This document shows, one piece after another, positions 1 through 6,501 of a stretch of 34,488 nt of DNA. Position numbers and translations under genes: made by a program. How positions within the stretch are numbered: the stretch's first letter is position 1; the number at the start of each line of letters is the position of its first letter. The notes beneath the pieces were generated by a model. That model did no database searches and was not told the DNA's origin. It saw nothing but the letters and a program-made list of their open reading frames with translations. The DNA comes from CAYSCW01 sp964449165 (GTDB taxonomy: Bacteria; Acidobacteriota; Aminicenantia; Aminicenantales; Aminicenantaceae): contig CAYVAT010000034.1 of the NCBI GenBank assembly GCA_964449165.1, positions 1-34,488 on the forward strand. The letters run 5' to 3'.

Positions 1-195
1 ACGATTTCTGCAAAATCTAAAATATCATCATCATTGATAAAACTCCAGTTTTAATGGGGGACACTATTCTTATCAACTTGATTTGCCGATAGGATGAAAC
101 TGAAGAAATTATGACTCACTAGAAAATGTGGGGAACTTTATCTGCTAAAATTACGTAAATTAGAATGAGTCAATCAAGTACATGTGAGGTGCCCG

Positions 196-1416
196 TTGAG
201 ACTTAAAGCTAGTGTCTTACTCTTAATATTGGTCATGCTGTCTATGGTAGCCAGTGTCTTTGCCCAGGAAGAGGAGGAGAATAAGGAGGGTAAACACTAT
301 TTTTTTAACCTTTCCCTTTACTATCCTGTAAGCATAAACAAAACAAAGCATGACAGGGTGAATATCAACCTGTCTCTGGTTTACGGCAGAGTAGGATATG
401 TCTCCGGATTCGACTTAAGCATCATAGGTTCAGCGATATCTCATAATCTTGAAGGTGTTCAGATCTGCGGACTGGCCAGTATTGTTGGTGAATCCGGGCA
501 GGGAATGCAATCTTCCGGGTTGGCCAATATCGCGGGTATGGATTTTACAGGTTTCCAGCTTTCTGGCTTGATGAATGTTGTTGGAGAGAATCTCTCAGGA
601 TTCCAGATGACTGGCCTAATGAATATCGCAGGCGAGCATGGATCCTTTTTTCAGGCTGCGGGATTGGCAAACATTGTCGGTGAGAAATATTCTGGGATCC
701 AATTGGGCGGTGTCTTTAATGTCATCGGGGAGCGATGCAGAGGAGCCCAGGTTTCAGCTCTGTTTAATGTTGTCGGTGAGGATTTAGATGGATTTCAAGC
801 AGCCGGTCTTTTCAACGCCGCCGGTAACGTGCTAAAGGGTTTTCAGCTATCGGTCTTTAACGTGGCTGCCCATTCAAAGGGAGTTCAGGTTGGAGTAGCC
901 AATGTCAGTGGTATCTCGGATGGAGTTCAGATCGGTCTGGTCAATTACACAAAAAAAGAAAACAATGGTGTTCCTTTCGGCTTGGTTAATCTTGCCAAAA
1001 ACGGATCTATCAAGGGCGCCTTTTGGGGAGGAACCTCCGTAGCAGCCACGGCAGGAGTTAAATTTATTGTTAACAGCATGTATTCCATCGTTTCTCTTGG
1101 AGCAGTCAACATCGATGATGATATCAGTGAATCATTAACCTACGGTTTTCATTATGGAATCCATTTTCCTATCGGGCATCTGACCTTAGGGACTGATCTG
1201 GGATACAGATACAGGGATAATAAATCTCTTTTCAGACAATCCACTCAGGCTCCTGATCAGCATATCTTTGAAGCACGCCTTATTCTGGAAATTCCGCTCT
1301 CAGAAATGCTAACGCTTATCTTAGGCGCAGGAGCCGGTCATAATTTCGACACAGGCAAGCCTATAGATACAGGGCGAACTTCTCCCCTGGTTGTAGCTGG
1401 TATCGAATTCTTCTAA
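196..1416 (+). CDS. Secreted surface-repeat protein with 16-residue repeats (LA_2272-like)
   Basis: The product starts with a signal peptide (MRLKASVLLLILVMLSMVAS, cleaved near VFA|Q), followed by a tandem array of the pattern GxQxxGLxNxxGExxx. Counting from a GTG at 184, the repeat glycines fall at residues 91, 107, 123, 139, 155 (here F), 171, 187, 203, 219 and 233, exactly 16 apart, then at 247 and 262. The C-terminal ~130 residues look like amphipathic outer-membrane strands and end in EFF. The pattern resembles the LA_2272-type surface repeat known from Leptospira and other diderms; function unknown. I prefer the TTG start at 196 because GAGGTG lies just upstream and the signal peptide then begins cleanly. 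The GTG at 184 is the alternative and has no visible ribosome-binding site. It is monocistronic, followed by a convergent tRNA gene. The repeat assignment is firm, the family name moderate. Confidence 0.8.
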   Translation: MRLKASVLLLILVMLSMVASVFAQEEEENKEGKHYFFNLSLYYPVSINKTKHDRVNINLSLVYGRVGYVSGFDLSIIGSAISHNLEGVQICGLASIVGESGQGMQSSGLANIAGMDFTGFQLSGLMNVVGENLSGFQMTGLMNIAGEHGSFFQAAGLANIVGEKYSGIQLGGVFNVIGERCRGAQVSALFNVVGEDLDGFQAAGLFNAAGNVLKGFQLSVFNVAAHSKGVQVGVANVSGISDGVQIGLVNYTKKENNGVPFGLVNLAKNGSIKGAFWGGTSVAATAGVKFIVNSMYSIVSLGAVNIDDDISESLTYGFHYGIHFPIGHLTLGTDLGYRYRDNKSLFRQSTQAPDQHIFEARLILEIPLSEMLTLILGAGAGHNFDTGKPIDTGRTSPLVVAGIEFF

Positions 1417-1512
1417 AATTTCGCAGAACTGCACTGAAATTACTGTATGGCAATTGAATACCAGAAAAAAATAAATCAGCAGTCTTACAGGGGAAAAAAC
1501 GCAGAATAAGAG

Positions 1513-1588
1513 TGGCAGCGCTACCGGGATTCGAACCCGGGTCTGATGGCTGAGAACCACCTATCCTAAACCCCTAGACGATAGCGCC
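1513..1588 (-). tRNA. tRNA-Glu (anticodon CTC)
   Basis: On the minus strand the sequence folds as a 76-nt cloverleaf. The acceptor is GGCGCTA/TAGCGCT (first pair G-U), the D arm has the CGTCTAGGGG start typical of tRNA-Glu, and the anticodon stem is GGTGG/CCATC around loop TTCTCAG (anticodon CTC). The T arm is CCGGG-TTCGAAT-CCCGG and the 3' end is G73-CCA, encoded. It is convergent with the repeat-protein gene, and no other tRNA is clustered with it. Confidence 0.93.
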
Positions 1589-1808
1589 ACCGGGAATTCG
1601 TTTATGCAGAATACCAGATTTTCCCCTGGGAAGTCAATCCATTTTAACTCGACTCAAGGCGTCACTAATCTATCTGAACGAGTGCATCAGTCATATTGAA
1701 TCGCCGATTAAATCCCGTAAAAATGCAATCTGGAGAAGGTTGGTAAAATCATATAAAATGTAAATCAACCTTAGAAAAGCTATGAGGAATAAATCAAAGG
1801 AGAGAGAT

Positions 1809-2000
1809 ATGCCAGATCCAGATAAAGAAAAGATTTTGGATATCATCCATGTCGGCGAGTTTCCAGTCTATGAAATCGTCGAGCTTAGAGAAGGCGGAAA
1901 CATAAAAATAAGGTATATTCAGAATCCCGAAGAATCAATCACTCTGGTAAGAAGTGCTATCCCCAGGTTTGTTCAGGTTCTCGACAGGATCAAAATTTAA
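1809..2000 (+). CDS. Small conserved-looking protein, function unknown (63 aa)
   Basis: A 63-residue acidic/basic mixed protein without signal peptide or membrane segment. I chose the ATG at 1809 because AAAGGAGAG ends 5-6 nt upstream; an upstream ATG at 1782 would add nine residues but has no ribosome-binding site. The sequence alternates short hydrophobic strands (HVGEFPVYEIVEL, NIKIRYIQ, ITLVRSAIPRFVQVL) and may form a small beta-rich fold. It lies 56 nt upstream of the NHL-propeller gene on the same strand and could be co-transcribed with it. I recognise no family. Confidence 0.6.
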   Translation: MPDPDKEKILDIIHVGEFPVYEIVELREGGNIKIRYIQNPEESITLVRSAIPRFVQVLDRIKI

Positions 2001-2056
2001 TGTTATGCAACTCATTTTGTCCTCCAACAGTTTAAATTAAAAAAGGAGTGTGAATA

Positions 2057-3271
2057 ATGAAAAAACGACTCAGATGGATTGGTTTTTTTGGGCTCACATT
2101 TTTTTTGATGATTTTACTTTCCTTGGCCCAGAAAACAGAAACCGTGGATGGTATCCCTATCATCCATAATGAAAAACCAGGAAAATGGGCAGGTCATCCT
2201 CAGGTTTCTCTGGAGTTTATCAGAACAATCGGGGATATTGAGTCAGAAGACGAAAACGTGCTTTTTTACATGCCTTCTGACATCGCTTTTGACAGCCAAG
2301 GTGACATCTTTATTCTCGACTCCGGCAACCACCGCATTCAAAAATTCAGTCCTGACGGCCAATTTATCGCCTCTATCGGAAACAAAGGCCAGGGCCCTGG
2401 TGAATTCCAGTTTCCCATCTCGCTGGATATCGATGAAGAAGGTTATATGTATATTGCGGATCAGGGAAATCAAAGAATCCAGATCCTCAAGCCTGACGGC
2501 ACTAATCACAAAACTATAAAAATGATAAAAGAGAAAGTAGGCATAATAAGAGTCTTAGGAAAGGACCTGATGATTATGGGTGGCGGAGGCGTTATGCTGA
2601 TAGGCCCCGGTGCTTTGGAAGAGGAAGACCAAGATTTGCCTAAGCTGATTAAAATTCTTGATATGGAAGGAAACGTTAAGAAAGAAACAGGTGATCCCTT
2701 TGATTATAAAAATTTCCTCCTCAACAGGACGGGCAATAACTTTCATTTCACAGGTGACAAGAAGAATAATTTCTATATTGCCTTCGACTACCAGAACCGC
2801 ATCGAGAAATACTCACCCGAGGGAAAGCTTCTCTGGAAATCAAGCCGGGAACTCAACTACAGCACCGAGCCCAAGAACAAGGGGAGCATGAAAAGAAACG
2901 GCGGAATGGTATCCATTCAACAGCCGGAGATGAACACGTGTTCCAACGGAATTGCCGTGGACAATAAGGGCAGAGTATGGGTAGTTAACTTGAGGAGGCA
3001 GATCAAGGAAGATGAGCGAGTTCAGTCCAATTTAAGAGTCTCCAGGGATTCCAGCGGGGAACAATCCATGTCCATGTCAGTGGGGGGGAATACAGATGTC
3101 AGGAAGACGGACATGTATCAACTGGAAGTGTATGACCCTGAAGGCATCCTGCTGGGGACGATTCCAGTCAACCATTTTGTGGATGATATCCGCGTCGACA
3201 AAGACAGGGTTTTCCTCCTGGATAAGATGCGTGGCATGCAGTTTTACGAATACAAGATGATAGAGAAATAG
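2057..3271 (+). CDS. Secreted NHL-repeat / 6-bladed beta-propeller protein
   Basis: 404 residues. The N-terminal leader (hydrophobic residues about 8-24, ending SLAQ) indicates export. NHL-type blades are visible: MPSDIAFDSQGDIFILDSGN then HRIQKFSPDGQFIASIG around residues 73-114, and FPISLDIDEEGYMYIADQGN then QRIQILKPDG around residues 119-156. A further blade near residues 290-320 contains NGIAVDNKGRVWVVN. Such propellers are usually ligand- or protein-binding rather than catalytic, and no catalytic motif is seen. The start is supported by AAAGGAGTG 8 nt upstream. It may share a transcript with the 63-residue protein just before it. Its glycine-rich insertion (IMGGGGVMLIG) near residue 175 departs from the blade pattern. 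Confidence 0.85.
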   Translation: MKKRLRWIGFFGLTFFLMILLSLAQKTETVDGIPIIHNEKPGKWAGHPQVSLEFIRTIGDIESEDENVLFYMPSDIAFDSQGDIFILDSGNHRIQKFSPDGQFIASIGNKGQGPGEFQFPISLDIDEEGYMYIADQGNQRIQILKPDGTNHKTIKMIKEKVGIIRVLGKDLMIMGGGGVMLIGPGALEEEDQDLPKLIKILDMEGNVKKETGDPFDYKNFLLNRTGNNFHFTGDKKNNFYIAFDYQNRIEKYSPEGKLLWKSSRELNYSTEPKNKGSMKRNGGMVSIQQPEMNTCSNGIAVDNKGRVWVVNLRRQIKEDERVQSNLRVSRDSSGEQSMSMSVGGNTDVRKTDMYQLEVYDPEGILLGTIPVNHFVDDIRVDKDRVFLLDKMRGMQFYEYKMIEK

Positions 3272-3417
3272 ACAAGATGACTCATTTTTTCCCTTTATAA
3301 CTCCCAGTCATAAAAACAGGGGTAAAGTGCAAATTTTATAACTGGATGTAAAATTGTAATTTTTTTAAAGAAATACAGGTTGATTTTCTGATTAGCTGCT
3401 GATAAAGCTTAGGTTGT

Positions 3418-4350
3418 CTAGGAACGTTTGGAAGATTCTTCCCGCATTTTCAGAATATCCCTCTTTTTAGTCATATCAGGCTCAACATGAATCAGCACAT
3501 TCACTGGCTTTGAGATCTCTCTATTGATTTTTTCTTCGATCTTCATAGTTATTTCGTGGCTATCTATGACCGAAAGCTGGGGATTGACCACGATATGAAC
3601 ATCTGCAAACAACTGCCCGCCCAGCTTTCTTGTCCTCAGGGCATGCCAACTGGAGATATCTTTTTCCTTTGACAAGACTTTTTCCATCTTTCGGATAGAT
3701 TCCCTATCTGCAGAATGTTCGCTCAACTCGACGATTCCCTCTAGAAAAATCTTCCCGGCCACTCCCACGATCATGAAGCCAACCACTATCGTAGCTACCT
3801 GGTCAGCATATCCCCAACCAAGAAGGCTTGCTACTCCCCCTAGAAGGACTGCCATGGATGAGAGGGAATCGGAACGATGATGCCATGCATTTGCGTATAA
3901 AGATGCGCTGCCTGTCCTCCTGGAGATTTCCCGTGTCTTGAAAAATATAATCTCTTTCAAAACAACAGAGGTTGCTGCCACCACTAACATCACATACCCA
4001 GGGTAATTCTGGCGATGGTAAAAGATGGAGACTCCCGCTGACCATAGGAGCCCGAGGCCGACCACCAACAACACTGAAGCGATCAATTGAGAGGCTATGG
4101 TTTCGAACCTCCTGTGTCCATAGGGATGAGTTGCATCCGGCGGTCTGCGAGACAGGGCTGTCCCCCCCAAAACGATAAAATCCGTGGAGAGATCGGAAAG
4201 AGAATGAACGCTGTCTGCGACAAGAGCATGGGATTTGATTGCGATACCTGAGACAAGTTTCAAAACGATCAAGAAAGCATTGATGGCAACACCCCACCAT
4301 ATTATTGACCTTATTTCTCTCTTCATTTCAACTTCAGAGTGAATCATCAT
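3418..4350 (-). CDS. Cation diffusion facilitator (CDF) metal transporter
   Basis: 310 residues, the usual length for the FieF/MamM type of the CDF family, which exchanges divalent metals (Zn, Fe, Mn, Cd) for protons at the inner membrane. Transmembrane segments occupy roughly residues 15-210. The metal-site motifs are visible: D46 and H49-x3-D53 in the second helix (ADSVHSLSD) and H157-x3-D161 in the fifth (HHRSD). The DATHPYGHRRFE loop after helix 2 is characteristic. The hydrophilic C-terminal domain (from about residue 215, with VHIVVNP and VLIHVEP strands) is the usual cytoplasmic metal-sensing dimer domain. The start is uncertain: ATG codons at 4350, 4347 and 4326 are all weakly supported. 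It lies 137 nt downstream of guaAB; whether they share a transcript is unclear. The metal cannot be told from sequence. Confidence 0.9.
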   Translation of the reverse strand: MMIHSEVEMKREIRSIIWWGVAINAFLIVLKLVSGIAIKSHALVADSVHSLSDLSTDFIVLGGTALSRRPPDATHPYGHRRFETIASQLIASVLLVVGLGLLWSAGVSIFYHRQNYPGYVMLVVAATSVVLKEIIFFKTREISRRTGSASLYANAWHHRSDSLSSMAVLLGGVASLLGWGYADQVATIVVGFMIVGVAGKIFLEGIVELSEHSADRESIRKMEKVLSKEKDISSWHALRTRKLGGQLFADVHIVVNPQLSVIDSHEITMKIEEKINREISKPVNVLIHVEPDMTKKRDILKMREESSKRS

Positions 4351-4487
4351 CTATCTTTCTATTATAATCCATAAGCCATGATTATTTTACATTTTCGGAA
4401 TCATCCCCAAAAAAAATTGAGAGTCGAGACGATTATGTTAGACTGGGTCTTTCTGGAGAGCGGAGCCTCCAACCTGATAAATCCTTT

Positions 4488-5420
4488 TTATATATATTCA
4501 ATGGTGGCCGGAGGCTTGGGCGTAATCTCATAGGCGACGCGGACTACCTCAGGTATTTCCGAGGTTATCCTTTCGGCAATTTTTCTTAGGTTTCTCCAGG
4601 GAACCTCTGTGGGCTCGGCAGTCATGGCGTCTTTACTTTCCACTGAGCGGACGATGATGATATCGCCGAATTTCCTCTTTCCCTCTTCTATCCCTGTTCC
4701 TTTGTCATTCAAAAGCACAGCAAAAGCCTGAAAAGGTTTTAACGATTCCATCTCCTGTTCGACGATTCTGGTTGCCTTTCTTACCTGCATCACTCTCTCT
4801 GGTGTGACTTCTCCTATTATTCTTGTAGCCAATCCTGGCCCGGGAAAAGGCATCCTTTGATGGATTCCTGGGGTAAGCCCCAGCTCTCTGGCCACTTCTC
4901 TTACCTCATGCTTGAACAATTCTTTCAGAGGTTCGATGACTCTAAAACCGTAGCCTTTTTCTGGGTCGATCCCAATCTGCTCCAGGATGTTATGCTGGGT
5001 CTTTACTCCTCCTTTAGTCTCGATCACATCGGCAGCAATGGTCCCCTGAACCAGAAATCTTGCCTGGCTTCTTAAAACTTCCTTGCTGAACACAGTGTAG
5101 AATGCATTCCGAAAAGCCTTTCTCTTCTCTTCTGGATCGATTTTGCCCCTGAGGGTATCGAAAAATTCATCCCTGGCCTCGGTGATTTCCACCTCAATAC
5201 CCTGGCTGGCAAAAATATCCTTTATTGCTTGCGGCTCATCCTCTCTCATCAAGCCATCATCGATGAAGATCACCTTGAGGTTGTCTCCAATCGCCCGGTG
5301 AGCAAGAACCGTGCAGGTGGAACTATCAACTCCCCCTGATAAAGCAGAAAGAACTTTTTCGGATCCTGTTGAAGCCTTAATTTCCTCGATTTTCTCTTCT
5401 ATGAATCTTTTCACATCCAT
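4488..5420 (-). CDS. guaAB: GMP synthase, ATP-pyrophosphatase subunit (subunit B)
   Basis: It converts XMP to GMP in purine synthesis, using ammonia from a glutaminase partner and ATP. The PP-loop SGGVDS is at residues 28-33. Other GuaA signatures are FIDDGLMR, QGTIAADVIETKGG, HQRMPFPGPGLATRI and the C-terminal IVRSVESKDAMTAE and PPATIEYI. At 310 residues it contains only the ATPase and dimerisation domains. The N-terminal glutamine amidotransferase domain of the common ~515-residue bacterial GuaA is absent, and the upstream DNA (5421 onward) holds RNA genes, not a broken domain. This is therefore the two-subunit arrangement common in archaea, and the amidotransferase subunit must be encoded elsewhere. 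The start has AAGGAGT 8 nt upstream. Confidence 0.93.
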   Translation of the reverse strand: MDVKRFIEEKIEEIKASTGSEKVLSALSGGVDSSTCTVLAHRAIGDNLKVIFIDDGLMREDEPQAIKDIFASQGIEVEITEARDEFFDTLRGKIDPEEKRKAFRNAFYTVFSKEVLRSQARFLVQGTIAADVIETKGGVKTQHNILEQIGIDPEKGYGFRVIEPLKELFKHEVREVARELGLTPGIHQRMPFPGPGLATRIIGEVTPERVMQVRKATRIVEQEMESLKPFQAFAVLLNDKGTGIEEGKRKFGDIIIVRSVESKDAMTAEPTEVPWRNLRKIAERITSEIPEVVRVAYEITPKPPATIEYI

Positions 5421-5518
5421 ATCTCAGACTCCTTGCTTTTATGTTTCCCCTAGTTTCTCACCCCTAGAGGTGAAAAAACAGGGGGAGAATTCATCATCCA
5501 ATCCACCCAGAAAGACGA

Positions 5519-5548
5519 TTGACACTGTTAGGGGGCAGACCCTATATT
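5519..5548 (+). promoter_or_regulatory. Sigma-70 type promoter for the structured RNA
   Basis: TTGACA (5519-5524), an 18-nt spacer and TATATT (5543-5548) make a near-consensus promoter on the plus strand. Transcription would start near 5555, just before the folded RNA at 5569-5643. No open reading frame follows, so it most likely serves a non-coding RNA. Confidence 0.65.
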
Positions 5549-5555
5549 ATATATG

Positions 5556-5650
5556 AAAAAAGAATTAGAGGAGGGCCCATCCAAGGTGTCGTGTCAGCTT
5601 GAACGGAAGCTGGATGAATAGGGATTCCTCTCCCGGCCCTCCTTCTTATC
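5556..5650 (+). ncRNA. Candidate structured RNA, three-way junction, unknown class
   Basis: A 9-bp closing helix joins AGGAGGGCC (5569-5577) to GGCCCTCCT (5635-5643), perfectly complementary over 75 nt. Inside are CATC (5578-5581)/GATG (5613-5616) stacked on CAGCTT (5595-5600)/AAGCTG (5607-5612) with loop GAACGG, and GGGA (5621-5624)/TCCC (5631-5634). A strong promoter lies immediately upstream. It lacks the invariant SRP RNA domain IV loop, tmRNA or 6S signatures, and none of the riboswitch cores I know. The 5' end is inferred from promoter spacing. The 3' end is uncertain because the following pyrimidine-rich tract is not a clean terminator. Confidence 0.5.
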
Positions 5651-5779
5651 TTCTCCTCCTTTAATCTGTTTCATCAAATCTGTCCCTACCATGTATACAA
5701 TATCTTGAGTTTATATTAATAATAAATACGACATATTGATAATTCTGTCAAGTGTGTTCGCAACAGATTCATGCACAGC

Positions 5780-5808
5780 TTGACATAACCCAGCTTGAAA
5801 ACTATATT
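5780..5808 (+). promoter_or_regulatory. Sigma-70 type promoter for the tRNA-like RNA
   Basis: TTGACA (5780-5785), a 17-nt spacer and TATATT (5803-5808) form a near-consensus promoter about 50 nt before the tRNA-like sequence at 5861. Its -10 region (CTATATTATA) is the same 10 bases as in the promoter at 5519-5548. Confidence 0.65.
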
Positions 5809-5860
5809 ATACATAATCCAATCAGAAGGAAAGACTCACAATTTTGAGGTGAAAAATACG

Positions 5861-5951
5861 GGGCGATTAACTCAGGGATAGAGTGCTGCCGTGGTAGAAC
5901 CCACGGGTTCTGCCGCGGCGGAAGCCGCGGGTTCGAATCCCGCATCGCCCC
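5861..5951 (+). tRNA. tRNA-like RNA with 16-bp anticodon arm and no anticodon loop
   Basis: A 7-bp acceptor GGGCGAT (5861-5867)/ATCGCCC (5944-5950), a D arm ACTC-AGGGATA-GAGT and a T arm GCGGG-TTCGAAT-CCCGC (5927-5943) are all intact. An extra G at 5860 can pair with C5951. The anticodon region (5886-5921) is aberrant: CTGCCGTGGTAGAACC pairs along all 16 positions (three G-U) with GGTTCTGCCGCGGCGG, closed by the tetraloop CACG (5902-5905). No CCA is encoded (CTCC follows). The body resembles bacterial tRNA-Val(CAC), which is inference. The extra length comes from an imperfect 24-bp tandem duplication (5887-5910 and 5911-5934, 19/24 identical). It may be a non-decoding tRNA-like RNA, a tRNA invaded by a palindromic repeat, or a pseudogene. 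Confidence 0.6.
5887..5934 (+). repeat. Imperfect 24-bp tandem duplication inside the tRNA-like gene
   Basis: Two adjoining 24-bp units (5887-5910 and 5911-5934) both begin TGCCG and end CGGGTTC, and differ at five positions. Each unit is itself palindromic (CCGTGG...CCACGG; CCGCGG...CCGCGG). The second unit supplies the first half of the T arm. Confidence 0.75.
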
Positions 5952-6021
5952 TCCCACATAAATTACAAAGCAGAGCAGGTATCAAGCTCCGTGACGACCA
6001 AAAAGTAAAGGAAGGCCAGGG

Positions 6022-6438
6022 ATGGTGAATAAATTACCTAGAAGGAAGTTTTTAAAACTGTTGGGAACAGGCATGGCATCAATCACTGTTGCAGTTATAG
6101 GCCCATTATCTGGCTTCTCGGCAATACGCGCAAAAAGAAAATTGAAAAAAACCAAATCATATATAGACAATGCAAAAAGAGCTGAGTTGAGAAAATTATT
6201 GCATGAAATGCGCACAGACTTGAGGAGATGCAAGGAAGCTCTCATTGCCAGAAAGAAAGCAGGGAAATCCTTCGGCCGTTTGGCTTCTCAATTGCATATA
6301 AAGCAGCGCACCATAAGAAATTACCATATTGCCCTCAGTGAGCTAAGAGGCAACAGAAGAAAACAAATAGAGCGTCCCCGCAAAGGCAATCTGCCTTGTG
6401 AATACACAATCACCCGAATTAAGAAACGATATTCATAA
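6022..6438 (+). CDS. Small basic protein with Tat-type leader, function unknown
   Basis: 138 residues. The N-terminus carries a twin-arginine motif (PRRKFLKLLG, residues 6-15) followed by a hydrophobic stretch (GMASITVAVIGPLSGFSA), so Tat export is predicted. The remainder is strongly basic (many K/R). A helical segment (about 40-75) is followed by a stretch around 82-108 (FGRLASQLHIKQRTIRNYHI) that looks like a helix-turn-helix, odd in an exported protein. AAAGGAAG lies 7 nt before the ATG; a GTG one codon later is possible. It sits 71 nt downstream of the tRNA-like RNA and is convergent with the PKD-protein gene. I recognise no family; the leader prediction is good and the HTH resemblance weak. 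Confidence 0.6.
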   Translation: MVNKLPRRKFLKLLGTGMASITVAVIGPLSGFSAIRAKRKLKKTKSYIDNAKRAELRKLLHEMRTDLRRCKEALIARKKAGKSFGRLASQLHIKQRTIRNYHIALSELRGNRRKQIERPRKGNLPCEYTITRIKKRYS

Positions 6439-6501
6439 AAAATAGATAAATACCGACACCTATCCATTAAGAAGGCGGCATTCTATTTGTGAAAAAGAAT
6501 T

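Noticed and set aside
5569..5643. SRP (4.5S) RNA or hammerhead ribozyme
   Set aside because: The invariant SRP domain IV loop and the hammerhead core bases are absent.
5742..5768. GTGTTCGCAACA before the tRNA-like promoter as another copy of the sigma-54 operator
   Set aside because: The half-site spacing differs, there is no second site 22 bp away and no sigma-54 promoter nearby.
5861..5951. Reading the tRNA-like sequence as a tRNA-His because of the extra G at 5860 pairing with C5951
   Set aside because: No GTG anticodon preceded by T33 can be placed in a 7-nt loop; the body fits tRNA-Val better and the G/C pair may be chance.
5861..5951. A small archaeal-type intron of 19 nt in the anticodon loop
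   Set aside because: The supposed intron and loop pair into one continuous helix without a bulge-helix-bulge shape, and such introns are not expected in bacteria.
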